Origin: SIG307 sp045596385
GTDB lineage: Bacteria; Bacillota; Clostridia; Lachnospirales; Lachnospiraceae
Assembly: GCA_045596385.1 (NCBI GenBank)
Contig: JAZOCC010000021.1
Span: 62,001-126,000, forward strand
Direction: 5' to 3'
DNA: 64,000 nt
A program made the translations under genes and the position numbers. This document shows, in pieces, positions 24,860 through 34,024 of the stretch; the first letter of the stretch is position 1; each line of letters begins with the position of its first letter. The notes under the pieces were generated by a model, which did no database searches, was not told the DNA's origin, and saw nothing but the letters and a program-made list of their open reading frames with translations.

Positions 24860-26536
24860 ATGAAAAGAAAAAGTAAAGTATTTGTAGCAACCCTGACCCT
24901 GGTTTCAGTATTGTTTGCGGCATGTGGGACCAAGCCGGAGGAAGTAGTTCCTACCGGGACACCGGAAGTAACGGAAGCTCCCGAGGTGACAGAAGAACCG
25001 GAAGCAACGGCAACCGTGGCACCGACAGCCACGCCGGAACCGACCGCGACCCCGGAACCGACGCCGGCACCGCAGACTGTGGAAGAGATGTTGGCCGGTA
25101 TGGAGTTGTCTTCCACCTTAAAGAAGTTCGGGTATGATACTCCGACTATGACTCAGCGCTACGGTGCAGACCCGTGCGCCATGGTGTATGACGGCAGAGT
25201 GTATATTTACATGACCGGCGATGTGGTAGAGTACAGAGGCGGCAAGGCCATTGAAAACACCTACAGTAAGATTAACACCATCAACGTAATTTCTTCCGAT
25301 GATTTGGTGAACTGGACCGACCACGGCACCATTTATGCGGCAGGCAAAGACGGCGCGGCAAGATGGGGAGGCAATTCCTGGGCACCGACGGCGGCGTACA
25401 AGGAAATCGACGGACAGATGAAGTTTTTCCTGTATTTTGCAAACAACGGAAACGGTATCGGTGTTTTGACGGCGGACAGTCCGGTGGGACCGTTTACCGA
25501 CCCAATCGGAAAAGCACTGATTAGCAGAGGAACGCCGAATTGCGCAAACGTAGACTGGCTCTTTGACCCGGCAGTTTTGGTGGATGATGACGGCAGTGCT
25601 TACATTTACTTCGGCGGCGGTGTGCCGGCAGGAAAGGCGGCTAATCCGGGAACGGGTCGTGTGGCAAAGCTTGGAGACGATATGATTAGTCTGGACGGTG
25701 ATCCGGTAGCCTTTGATATTCCGTATTTGTTCGAGGACTCCGGCATCAATAAAATCGGTGATACCTATTATTATTCCTACTGCACCAACTGGAATGTAGA
25801 TGCGGAAGGAACAAAGCAGTATGGGTTTACCAATGCACAGATTGCGTATATGACTTCTAAAGACCCGATGGGACCGTTTGAGTATCAGGGCGTTGTTTTT
25901 AAGAATCAGGACAACTATTTCCCGGGAAACGGCGGAAATAATCACCACAGTATTTTCGAGTTTAACGGAAACTATTATATTACCTATCATACCCGTGTGG
26001 TAAGTAATCAATTGGGATTAAAGGGACTGAATTATCGTTCCACTCATGTGACGAAGATCAATTTGTTGGAGGACGGCTCCTTCGAGAAGCTTCTGAGCAC
26101 CAATTATACGTCCATGAAGCAGGTAAAGAACTTTAACCCGTTTGAGAAAGTAGAGGCTGAAACCATGGCAACTATGGGTGGTCTGAACACGACCCAGGAA
26201 GGCATGATCAGCAAGACCTACGGCTCCGGTAACATGGTGCTGACGGATATCGAGACCGGTGATTGGGTGGCATTATATGATGTGGACTTCGGGGAGACCG
26301 GAGCAACAAAGTTTACCGCAGCGGTGAAGGCAGACAAAGAAGCCGTCGGAGCAATTCAGATTCGTCTGGATACCTTAGACGGGGAAGTGGTAGGCTTGCT
26401 TGAGTTTAAGGAAGGCGACGGAAAGAATTATGAAGAGTTTACAGCAGAGCTTTCTAAGACCGTAACGGGCGTACATGATTTGGTTCTGGTGTTTGTAGGA
26501 GAGGATTACACAGTGGATTACTGGCAGTTCCAGTAA
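24860..26536 (+). CDS. GH43 arabinofuranohydrolase-like lipoprotein with CBM6
   Basis: The 558-residue protein begins with a lipoprotein signal (LFAAC, lipidated Cys22). A Thr/Pro/Glu-rich tether of about 50 residues follows, then a GH43 propeller and CBM6 closely matching the cytoplasmic neighbour (YDTPTMTQRYGADPCAMVYDGRVYIYMTGD, WLFDPAVLVDDDG, FEDSGINKIGDTYYYSY). It should sit on the outer face of the membrane and strip arabinose from long arabinoxylan. The tandem order and near-parallel text indicate local duplication with relocation. GH10 follows after 15 bases. Confidence 0.94.
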   Translation: MKRKSKVFVATLTLVSVLFAACGTKPEEVVPTGTPEVTEAPEVTEEPEATATVAPTATPEPTATPEPTPAPQTVEEMLAGMELSSTLKKFGYDTPTMTQRYGADPCAMVYDGRVYIYMTGDVVEYRGGKAIENTYSKINTINVISSDDLVNWTDHGTIYAAGKDGAARWGGNSWAPTAAYKEIDGQMKFFLYFANNGNGIGVLTADSPVGPFTDPIGKALISRGTPNCANVDWLFDPAVLVDDDGSAYIYFGGGVPAGKAANPGTGRVAKLGDDMISLDGDPVAFDIPYLFEDSGINKIGDTYYYSYCTNWNVDAEGTKQYGFTNAQIAYMTSKDPMGPFEYQGVVFKNQDNYFPGNGGNNHHSIFEFNGNYYITYHTRVVSNQLGLKGLNYRSTHVTKINLLEDGSFEKLLSTNYTSMKQVKNFNPFEKVEAETMATMGGLNTTQEGMISKTYGSGNMVLTDIETGDWVALYDVDFGETGATKFTAAVKADKEAVGAIQIRLDTLDGEVVGLLEFKEGDGKNYEEFTAELSKTVTGVHDLVLVFVGEDYTVDYWQFQ

Positions 26537-26551
26537 AGAAAGGATGGTAGC

Positions 26552-27838
26552 ATGAGAAAATTACGGTATGTATTAGGTGTGCTGGCATTGGGAATGATGT
26601 TGTTCGCAGCTTGCGGAGAAAAGCCGGGAGATGCGCCGCTGCCGACGGAAGCTCCGCAGGTAACGGAAACTCCGGAAGAGACCGCAACTCCGGTACCGAC
26701 GGAAAAGCCGACCGCGACTCCGAAGCCGACTCCGACCCCGATGGGAGCAAATTTGCCGAAGGGAATCAATATTTTAAATACCTACGGTGAGACAATCGGA
26801 CGTGTGGGTACTTGTATTAACGGACGTCAGTTTTCCGATCCGGATGTCCTTGCCATTATTAAAGACAATTATAACAGTATTACCATGGAAAACGAGATGA
26901 AACCGGATGCTCTTTTAAACGGCTATAATAAGCAGCTGTTGACCGTGGATGACGCGAAGTCCCTAGGGTATGTGATTCCGGATAATTACAAGGAGAGTAC
27001 GGTGCCGAAGCTGAATTTCCAAGTTACAGACCGTGCCTTGGAGTTTTGTGCGACAAATAATCTGGGATTGCGCGGACATACCCTGGTATGGCACAGTCAG
27101 ACGCCATCCTGGTTTTTTCGTGAAGGCTATGATTCGAACGGAGCGTTTGTTTCTCCGGAAGTCATGGATGCCCGTATGGAGTTCTTCATCCGTACCGTTA
27201 TGGGGCATGTATATGACAATGAAAACGGTCATGTGCTGTATTCCTGGGACGTAGTAAACGAGTATGTACATGCAAACGGTCACGGCTGGAAGGAAGTATA
27301 CGGGGAAGAGGGCTTAGAAGCCGGCTTTGTAAAGAAGGCATTTGTAATTGCGGACGATGTGCTTCGCCAGTACGGAATCAGAGAAGAGGTGTCTCTACTT
27401 TACAATGATTTCAATACCTATTCGGAGACCTTACAGATTCTGAATTTATTGGAGTTTATAAACGCTGACGGAAAGATTTGTGACGGTGTGGGAATGCAGT
27501 CTCATCTTACGGTGGATAATCCGCATACCATTAAGTATATTACCACAATGAAGAAGTTTTTGGAAGCCGGTCATGAGGTACATATTACCGAGCTTGATGT
27601 GGGAAACACCAATGATCTTTATCAGGCAAAGTATTTTTATGATATGATGACAAAGATTCTGGAATTAAAGAAGGAAGGTGCCGCAATCAACGGTATTACC
27701 TGGTGGGGACTTTCCGATGTGAACTCCTGGAGACCGGGGGAAAAGGCGTTAATGTATAAGACTTTAAAGACACCGAAGCTTTCTTACTACAGAGTATTGG
27801 AGGCTTATGTAGACGCAGGACTTTACATGGAAGAGTAA
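26552..27838 (+). CDS. GH10 endo-1,4-beta-xylanase lipoprotein
   Basis: This 428-residue surface lipoprotein has lipobox LFAAC with Cys21 and a Thr/Pro tether to about residue 65. A single GH10 barrel follows, with acid/base Glu237 in WDVVNEYVHANG and nucleophile Glu347 in HITELDVG. RGHTLVWHSQTPSWF and WWGLSDVNSW complete the glycone subsites. It cuts the xylan backbone outside the cell and feeds oligosaccharides inward. No carbohydrate-binding module is present. AAAGGATGG lies before the ATG, and the gene ends the GH43/GH10 run. Confidence 0.97.
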   Translation: MRKLRYVLGVLALGMMLFAACGEKPGDAPLPTEAPQVTETPEETATPVPTEKPTATPKPTPTPMGANLPKGINILNTYGETIGRVGTCINGRQFSDPDVLAIIKDNYNSITMENEMKPDALLNGYNKQLLTVDDAKSLGYVIPDNYKESTVPKLNFQVTDRALEFCATNNLGLRGHTLVWHSQTPSWFFREGYDSNGAFVSPEVMDARMEFFIRTVMGHVYDNENGHVLYSWDVVNEYVHANGHGWKEVYGEEGLEAGFVKKAFVIADDVLRQYGIREEVSLLYNDFNTYSETLQILNLLEFINADGKICDGVGMQSHLTVDNPHTIKYITTMKKFLEAGHEVHITELDVGNTNDLYQAKYFYDMMTKILELKKEGAAINGITWWGLSDVNSWRPGEKALMYKTLKTPKLSYYRVLEAYVDAGLYMEE

Positions 27839-27888
27839 TTGGTTCGGAAGTAAAAACGCTGTACCGTGTTAAAAAGTTAAATTAGTAC

Positions 27889-27917
27889 TTTACAAAGCAT
27901 GTGCAGTGTGCTAGAAT
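27889..27917 (+). promoter_or_regulatory. Promoter of the folate riboswitch-folT unit
   Basis: TTTACA (27889-27894) and TAGAAT (27912-27917) are 17 bases apart. The predicted transcript starts about 18 bases before the riboswitch. Confidence 0.65.
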
Positions 27918-27941
27918 TGGTACGTCAAAAATCAAAAGAGA

Positions 27942-28040
27942 AGCAGAGTAGGAGTTTGCGCGTTAAGTGTCTGTCGGACGGGGAGTTGTCGATGGAACGA
28001 AAAGAGAAATCTTGCGGTGCAGATTCCGCATCCCGCTGCT
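27942..28040 (+). ncRNA. Tetrahydrofolate (THF) riboswitch
   Basis: The closing stem AGCAG (27942-27946) pairs with CTGCT (28036-28040). Inside are the class's conserved strings GAGTAGG, GCGTTAAGTG, GGGGAGTTGTCG and TTGCGGTGCAGATTCCGCATCCCGC, in order and at normal spacing. THF riboswitches reduce expression of folate transport and synthesis genes when THF is plentiful; the downstream gene is a folate transporter component. A hairpin formed by AATAGG and CCTATT follows at about 28044-28062. No clear terminator is seen before the start, so control may be at translation. Confidence 0.9.
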
Positions 28041-28150
28041 ACAAATAGGAATCCCCTATTGTTGTAGCTGTTGCAGGACGGTCGTGTCGAAGCATTGAGA
28101 CGAGGTTCTTTTCTGTGATTGCGACGAATACAACGAAAGGGGATTTTTTT

Positions 28151-28852
28151 ATGCGTGTAAAAGAATCGGCAAAAGAATTCGGTAAAACCAAATCATTGGT
28201 TGCCATGGCAATGTTACTGGCCCTCAGACTGGCCCTCGGGTATGTTACCAACATCCAGCTTACGGAGAATATCAAAATCGGATTTACGATATTCCCGACC
28301 ACCATCGCTTGTATGATGTTCGGACCGGTACCGGGGCTGGTAATGGGAGGTGCGGCAGATTTGATCGGCTTTTTCTTAAAGCCGACGGGACCGTTTTTTC
28401 CGGGATATACCATAGACAGTATGGTAGCAGGATTTATTTACGGTTGCTTTTTCTATCGAAGGGAAAAGATTACGATATGGAGAGTTCTGGCGGCACTGGC
28501 TACGGTAACGGTAGTGGTGAATCTTTGCATGACCACCAGCTGGATTTCCATTCAGTACGGTGTAAAGGATTTCGGAATGTTTTTCCGGGATGGAGCGGCC
28601 GCGTGGGAGAGCTTCCGGTTGAAGTTTGCGGCAATTTTTGGCGGACGTTTTGTGAAAAATGCGCTTATGTACCCGATTAATGTCATCGGCGTGTATTTCT
28701 TCCTGACTGCGGTGCGGGAGATTCCGGTATTACGTCCGATGATAAACGACGGAAAAATACTTGTACCGAGATTGCTTCACTGGGAGAAGCCGAAGGAGAC
28801 GAAGATGAGTTCCGGAGAAAATGGCGGTACGACAGACGGAATGCAGAGGTAA
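28151..28852 (+). CDS. folT: Folate ECF transporter substrate-binding protein
   Basis: ATG 28151 follows AAAGGGG. The 233-residue hydrophobic protein has about six helices. It has the ECF S-component look, with an N-terminal AMLLALRLALGYVTNIQL helix that meets the energising module and GFTIFPTTIACMMFGPVPGLVMGGAADLIGFFL. The THF riboswitch upstream and folC downstream make folate the likely ligand. The ECF ATPases and T component are not in the window and are presumably shared. The charged tail after residue 205 is poorly conserved. Confidence 0.9.
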   Translation: MRVKESAKEFGKTKSLVAMAMLLALRLALGYVTNIQLTENIKIGFTIFPTTIACMMFGPVPGLVMGGAADLIGFFLKPTGPFFPGYTIDSMVAGFIYGCFFYRREKITIWRVLAALATVTVVVNLCMTTSWISIQYGVKDFGMFFRDGAAAWESFRLKFAAIFGGRFVKNALMYPINVIGVYFFLTAVREIPVLRPMINDGKILVPRLLHWEKPKETKMSSGENGGTTDGMQR

Positions 28853-28871
28853 GATAAGAAAGGCAAGTATT

Positions 28872-30152
28872 ATGACCTACAACGAAGCATTGGACTATAT
28901 CCACAGCCTGTACTGGCGTGGAAAAAAGAGTGGGTTGGAAAAGACAAAAGAATTATTGGATTTATGCGGACACCCGGAGCGGGAGCTGCGCTGTATCCAT
29001 ATCGCCGGAACCAACGGCAAGGGCAGTACGGCGGCGATGCTTGACTCTATCTGCCGGTGTGCCGGAATCAAGACGGGATTGTACACATCGCCGTATATTG
29101 TGCGGTATAACGAACGTATACAGGCAGACGGACAGCAGATTCCGGATGAGACACTGGTCAGGCTTACGGAGTATCTGGCAGGTCTTGTGGAACAAATGGA
29201 AGTACCGCCCAGTGAGTTTGAGTTCGGTACGGTACTGGCGTTTTTATATTTCAAGGAGCAGCAGTGTGAGCTGGTGATTTTGGAAACAGGCCTTGGCGGG
29301 ACTTTTGATTCTACAAATGTGGTGGAAGAGCCGCTCCTTTGCATTATTACGGCGTTAGGACTGGACCATACGGCGCAGCTTGGTAATTCCATGAAGGAGA
29401 TTGCGGAGGCAAAGGCCGGTATCATAAAAACGGGCGTACCGGTAGTTTTTTACGGAGAAAATAAAGACGGTGAGGAAGTGGTGCAGGAGCGCTGTAAGGA
29501 ATGCAATGCGGCACTGTCTATGCCGGATTTTACGAGGCTGATATCGGAAAACGTCGGAACGGTGTTGGAACGTCAGACCTTTTCCTACGGAGCTTGGGAG
29601 CATGTGGAACTTTCCCTTCCGGGCCTGTATCAGCAGAAAAATGCGGCGGTGGTACTGGAGGCGGTAGAACGTCTGCGAGCGCTGGAAATCGGGATTTCGG
29701 AAGATGCGGTACGGGAAGGACTTCGCAAGGTATATTGGCAGGCACGTCTGGAGGTACTGCGAGAGGAACCGCTTTTACTGGCAGACGGATCCCATAATCC
29801 TCAGGGGATGCAGGCAACGGTGGAGAGTCTCAGACAGTATTTTCCGGACAGAAAGCTTAGCTTTATTTTCGGAGCTATGTCGGATAAGGAACTGGATGTG
29901 ATGATACCGATGTTTTTGCCGCTGGCAAAGAAGGTGTACATAACGGCACCGTCTATGCCGCGGGCAATGAAGCCGGAGGAGTTGCTTTCGCTTTGCAAAG
30001 AGCTTTGCGATGAAACGAATATGCCGGAGTTTGTGGTATGTCCGCAGGTAAAGGACGCACTGTCCCTTGCGGAACAGGAAGACAAAGAAGAAGTCATTGT
30101 AGCGATAGGATCCCTTTATTTAGTGGGTGAAATAAAACAGGTGTCGGCGTAA
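28872..30152 (+). CDS. folC: Folylpolyglutamate synthase / dihydrofolate synthase
   Basis: ATG 28872 follows AAGAAAGG, 19 bases after folT. The 426-residue Mur-ligase fold carries the P-loop GTNGKGSTAAML, the signature GIKTGLYTSPYIVRYNERI, and an ATP/folate loop LGGTFDSTNVV. It adds glutamates to folates, which traps them after import, so pairing with folT under one riboswitch is coherent. Confidence 0.96.
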   Translation: MTYNEALDYIHSLYWRGKKSGLEKTKELLDLCGHPERELRCIHIAGTNGKGSTAAMLDSICRCAGIKTGLYTSPYIVRYNERIQADGQQIPDETLVRLTEYLAGLVEQMEVPPSEFEFGTVLAFLYFKEQQCELVILETGLGGTFDSTNVVEEPLLCIITALGLDHTAQLGNSMKEIAEAKAGIIKTGVPVVFYGENKDGEEVVQERCKECNAALSMPDFTRLISENVGTVLERQTFSYGAWEHVELSLPGLYQQKNAAVVLEAVERLRALEIGISEDAVREGLRKVYWQARLEVLREEPLLLADGSHNPQGMQATVESLRQYFPDRKLSFIFGAMSDKELDVMIPMFLPLAKKVYITAPSMPRAMKPEELLSLCKELCDETNMPEFVVCPQVKDALSLAEQEDKEEVIVAIGSLYLVGEIKQVSA

Positions 30153-30170
30153 AACCGGCACCTGTTTGCG
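30136..30170 (+). terminator. Terminator overlapping the folC stop
   Basis: ACAGGTGTCGG pairs with CCGGCACCTGT around the TAA stop, followed by a loose T-rich tract. Confidence 0.7.
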
Positions 30171-30220
30171 TTTGTATTTTGGTAAATATGTAGGCGAATT
30201 GCAGAATATCCCTGAACTGT

Positions 30221-31252
30221 TTACTCCTCCGTCGGCATAAACTGGGACAAACTGCCGGTGGAGATGTCGTAACAGTAACAGGTTGATTCCGCAAAATCGG
30301 TAAAGAACAAGTAGTCGGAAACCGTGTTCAGGTTTGAAAAATCTCCCTGTAGCAGTTCTGTTTCCTGCTCTGTAGCGATATCATAACGGCAAAGACGGTT
30401 GTTTTTGCCTCCGTCTATCTGATAGAACAGGGTACGTCCATCTTTGGAAATGTTATAGGAGGAAACCCGTTCGTTTGTAATCAGGGTAGCGGTATCGTCG
30501 TTGTTCGGTAAGTAAAACAGAGAGTACTGATGCTTCTGGGAAAGAAAATAGGTGCCGTTTTCCGTTACAACCGGCCGGAAACAGTCTAAGTCCGCAAACA
30601 GAGCAGAATCGCCGGTCTCCGGAGAAAGGGCGTACAAGCAATGATCGTTTGTAACGCCGGAGTAGTAAAGAAGCCCGTTTCTGAAATTGACAGGCTGAAT
30701 GTGTTCGGAAGTAATAAGCGATGCTTTTGCATTTTCTTTGTTTACTGCAAGGGAGTAAAAGTCGAAGTTGCCGTCTCCGCCGTGGGTCTGGTAGAAAAGA
30801 TTATTTCCGCCCAATAATACCGTGCCGCAGGTTTCCGTATACAACCGGGAAAGTCCCTCGTTTTTTAAATTGTAGCGGTAAATACCGGAATCCAACAGAT
30901 CGAATACGGTATTGCCATTAGTGTTTTGACGGTAATTGATGCGGGAGTAATAAAGGAAGGTAGAGGAGGCATCAGGGTTAATGTATTCTACCGAGTCCTT
31001 GTTTAAACGTACCGTATCCGTCAAATCGTGAGTGGTGCGGTAAAGACGGAAATTGTCCGCTAAGTTTGCAAAATAGATGTAGTTTTCGTCCTCGGCAAAG
31101 AGACCGCGGTTATAAAGATTACCTGCGGTATTACCTGTGTAGTCCGTCGGATTTTCCGGAATCCGGGATGTGATTTTTATAAGTAAAACCGTAATAACGA
31201 GTAGGGATATTACTATGAGGAATATGAAAAAGCGTTTCAAATTTTTATTCAT
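30221..31252 (-). CDS. Membrane-anchored DUF5050-like beta-propeller protein
   Basis: The 343-residue protein has one N-terminal anchor (about 7-28). Repeated strands of the type ENYIYFANLADNFRLYRTTHDL, ASSTFLYYSRINYR, NGLLYYSGVTNDHCLYAL and DGRTLFYQIDGG recur every 40-45 residues, matching DUF5050 propellers of Firmicutes surface proteins. No catalytic residues are apparent. GGAGG lies nine bases before the ATG. It is transcribed away from pheA and stands alone. Confidence 0.75.
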   Translation of the reverse strand: MNKNLKRFFIFLIVISLLVITVLLIKITSRIPENPTDYTGNTAGNLYNRGLFAEDENYIYFANLADNFRLYRTTHDLTDTVRLNKDSVEYINPDASSTFLYYSRINYRQNTNGNTVFDLLDSGIYRYNLKNEGLSRLYTETCGTVLLGGNNLFYQTHGGDGNFDFYSLAVNKENAKASLITSEHIQPVNFRNGLLYYSGVTNDHCLYALSPETGDSALFADLDCFRPVVTENGTYFLSQKHQYSLFYLPNNDDTATLITNERVSSYNISKDGRTLFYQIDGGKNNRLCRYDIATEQETELLQGDFSNLNTVSDYLFFTDFAESTCYCYDISTGSLSQFMPTEE

Positions 31253-31337
31253 TAGGAAAACCTCCGTTCAGAGATATAACATACAAAACAGTTCTAAATT
31301 TATTTTATCATTCTGTGACAGAAAGTCAAGAAATCCG

Positions 31338-31366
31338 TTGCTTTTTTAAAACTAACAAAGTATAAT
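31338..31366 (+). promoter_or_regulatory. Promoter of pheA
   Basis: TTGCTT (31338-31343) and TATAAT (31361-31366) are 17 bases apart, about 45 bases before the ribosome-binding site. The leader is too short for an attenuator. Confidence 0.75.
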
Positions 31367-31414
31367 CATTGATGGTATAAAATGTAAAGGGAAAAGGGAG
31401 AGAGGAGATGCGTT

Positions 31415-32551
31415 ATGAAGGACTTGGTACAATGCAGACAGGAAATCGATGAGATTGACCGCGAAATGACCGCTTTGTTTCAGAAAAGAATGCAGATTGC
31501 GGCAGATGTGGCGGAGTATAAAAGAGTGTCAGGAAAAAAAGTGTTTGATAAGCAGAGAGAGGATGAGAAGCTGGAGGCGATTGAGCAGATGGCGGTGAAT
31601 CCTTATTTCGGCAGAGGGCTAAGGGAACTGTTTTCTCAGATTATGTCCCTGAGCCGGAAGTATCAGTATACCATGCTGGCGGACAAGGGGCAGAACGGTT
31701 TTGCGGAGGTGCCGGTACTTTCCTGTGATAATAAGGATACGGTAGCCTTTTTCGGAGAACCGGGTTCTTATACCGAGCAGGCTTTGATGCGTGCACTGGG
31801 AGAGGTGTGTGAGCGGGCCTCCTGTCCGACGTTTTCGGCAGTGGTGGAAGCGGTAGAGAACGGGAGTGCAAGATACGGTGTGGTCCCGATTGAAAATACG
31901 ACAACGGGAGATATCTCCGATTTATATGATTTGATGGCAGAACACGCGGTGTATCCGGTGGCGGAGCAGGTCATTAAGATTGAGCATGTGCTGGCGGCAC
32001 CGGAAGGGGCTACGGAAGAGGGGATTAGGGAAGTGTTTTCTCATCCGCAGGCGTTATTACAGTGCAGCGGATACTTTGCAAAGCGTCCGGAATTGTTACA
32101 AAGAGCCTGTTCCAGTACCTCCGGGTGTGCCTTGGAGGTGGCAAAGAGTAAGGATGTGACTAAGGCGGCCATCGCTTCGGAAATCGCCGCAAATCGTTAC
32201 GGACTTACGATTCTACGCCGGGGACTGAATAACGAGAATATCAATTCGACACGCTTTCTGGTGCTTTCAAAGGAACCTGTATTTACCAAAGAGGCGGATA
32301 AAGTAAGTATCTGTTTTGAGATTGCCCATGAATCGGGTTCTCTTTACCGTATACTGAGTCACCTGATTTATAACAATCTGAATATGACAAAAATCGAGTC
32401 CAGGCCGATTCCGGGCAAGCAGTTCGAATACCGTTTCTTTGTGGATTTTGACGGCAGACTTTCCGAGCCTGCGGTACAGAATGCGTTGACCGGAATTAAG
32501 GAGGAAGCATCCAGGCTTAAGGTACTGGGCTGTTACAAATCTTTTGTATAA
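31415..32551 (+). CDS. pheA: Bifunctional chorismate mutase / prephenate dehydratase
   Basis: The 378-residue P-protein has an AroQ chorismate mutase (about 1-90, CRQEIDEIDREMTALFQKRM). A prephenate dehydratase (about 108-285, VAFFGEPGSYTEQAL, the catalytic NSTRF motif) and an ACT domain (about 298-378) with the phenylalanine-binding ESRP follow. It turns chorismate into phenylpyruvate and should be feedback-inhibited by phenylalanine through the ACT domain. AGAGGAG precedes the ATG. No other aromatic genes adjoin. Confidence 0.97.
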   Translation: MKDLVQCRQEIDEIDREMTALFQKRMQIAADVAEYKRVSGKKVFDKQREDEKLEAIEQMAVNPYFGRGLRELFSQIMSLSRKYQYTMLADKGQNGFAEVPVLSCDNKDTVAFFGEPGSYTEQALMRALGEVCERASCPTFSAVVEAVENGSARYGVVPIENTTTGDISDLYDLMAEHAVYPVAEQVIKIEHVLAAPEGATEEGIREVFSHPQALLQCSGYFAKRPELLQRACSSTSGCALEVAKSKDVTKAAIASEIAANRYGLTILRRGLNNENINSTRFLVLSKEPVFTKEADKVSICFEIAHESGSLYRILSHLIYNNLNMTKIESRPIPGKQFEYRFFVDFDGRLSEPAVQNALTGIKEEASRLKVLGCYKSFV

Positions 32552-32649
32552 AACATGATTTTTTTAAGGACTCATCACAAATTAGACAAACTTTGCGGAT
32601 ACAATAGGAGTAGAACATCGGATGGGAAAGGATTGGCAGGAGGTTTGTC

Positions 32650-33861
32650 ATGGCGAAGGTGAAAAAGCATAAATTTTGGAAAAAACTTGTTATTACGCTG
32701 GTTTGCGGTGTGTTGTTCGGAGGTACGCTGGCGGCGGTGCCGGTAGGGTATTCCTATTATAAGGAGCAAAAGGAGCAGGCTCTTGAAGAAGCAAAAAAGC
32801 AGGAGGCTGAAAAGCTGGTCCAGACCGACGAGGAAGAGCAATCCGCTCAACAGACGGTGCTGGAAGAAAATCGGGTGGCCTCGGTGTATGATGTTTCTTC
32901 GGTTTGGGATAATGTCAGTCCGTCTATAGTGGAAATTCATACGAAATATGTTTCGTCCTATCGTTTTTTCGGACGTACCTATGAGCAGGAGAGCGAAGGT
33001 AGCGGTACCGGTATTATTATTGCTCAGGGAGATGAGCTGTTTCTTGTGACCAATCATCATGTAATTGACGGGGCAACTGCTGTGCAGATTACCTTTGTGG
33101 ATGGCAGTTCGGCACCGGCAAAGGTGAAGGGGTCAAATGTAAATGAGGATATTGCGGTGCTTTCCGTGAGCTTTTCCGACTTGGAGGAGGAGACACTACA
33201 GCGTATCCGTGTGGCTACGGTAGGGGATTCCGATGCGCTCAGGGGCGGAGAGATGGTGATTGCCATCGGAAATGCAGCCGGACACGGGCAGTCTCTTACG
33301 GTAGGTTATGTCAGTGCGGTGGACAGAGAGGTTACCATTGAAGGCGTCCCGATGGAACTGATTCAGACGGATGCGGCAATTAATCCGGGAAACAGCGGTG
33401 GTGCATTGTTAAATGCAAAAGGAGAGCTTGTGGGGATTAATAATGCGAAGTTGGTGGCAAATGACGTGGAAGGTGTAGGTTATTCCATTCCGATTTCAAA
33501 GGTGGTGTCCCTTATCAACCAACTGGTAAACAAAGAGGAAATCAAGTATAAGGACTCTGCTTTGTTAGGCATCGAAGGTCAGGATGTTACGGAGAATTTA
33601 TCTACTGCACTGAATATTCCGCGAGGTGTTTACATCGTAAGTGTAGAAGAAGGTTCGGCGGCTGAGGAGGCCGGACTTCCGCTATACGGTGTCATTACGG
33701 AAGTAAACGGCATGGAAATAAAGTCCATGGAGCAGTTAAAGGAAGTGTTGAGTTATATCCGGGGCGGTTCGGAAGGAACGGTTACGGTACAGGAGCGAGT
33801 GGAAGGCGAATATGTTCCGAAGGAGTACCGGATTACCTTTGATGTACGCGGACGGCAGTAA
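32650..33861 (+). CDS. HtrA/DegP-family S1C serine protease
   Basis: The 403-residue protein has an N-terminal membrane helix (about 12-32), a charged coiled-coil-like stretch (38-75) and a trypsin-fold protease with catalytic His137 (TNHHVIDGA), Asp167 (NEDIAVL) and Ser249 (NPGNSGG). One PDZ domain (about 300-395) follows. It should sit outside the membrane and degrade misfolded surface proteins. GGCAGGAGG precedes the ATG. A signal-like control site was not found. Confidence 0.95.
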   Translation: MAKVKKHKFWKKLVITLVCGVLFGGTLAAVPVGYSYYKEQKEQALEEAKKQEAEKLVQTDEEEQSAQQTVLEENRVASVYDVSSVWDNVSPSIVEIHTKYVSSYRFFGRTYEQESEGSGTGIIIAQGDELFLVTNHHVIDGATAVQITFVDGSSAPAKVKGSNVNEDIAVLSVSFSDLEEETLQRIRVATVGDSDALRGGEMVIAIGNAAGHGQSLTVGYVSAVDREVTIEGVPMELIQTDAAINPGNSGGALLNAKGELVGINNAKLVANDVEGVGYSIPISKVVSLINQLVNKEEIKYKDSALLGIEGQDVTENLSTALNIPRGVYIVSVEEGSAAEEAGLPLYGVITEVNGMEIKSMEQLKEVLSYIRGGSEGTVTVQERVEGEYVPKEYRITFDVRGRQ

Positions 33862-33880
33862 GATTTCATAAGAAAGGTTT

Positions 33881-33918
33881 ACAGGGCATGTAGTTCATAT
33901 ACATTGCCCTGTTTTTTT
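33881..33918 (+). terminator. Intrinsic terminator after htrA
   Basis: ACAGGGCA pairs with TGCCCTGT, with an inner TGTA/TACA helix, followed by seven T. Confidence 0.93.
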
Positions 33919-33957
33919 GACTTATGACCGGGTACGTTTATTTTTTGTCAAAAAGGC

Positions 33958-33986
33958 TGGATTTTTTAGTGGGACGGGTGTATAAT
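33958..33986 (+). promoter_or_regulatory. Probable promoter of pduL
   Basis: TGGATT (33958-33963), 17 bases, then a perfect TATAAT (33981-33986), 39 bases before the start. The -35 is poor. Confidence 0.5.
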
Positions 33987-34024
33987 GAGGGCAAATACAT
34001 ATTTAGATTACGGAGGATAATATA

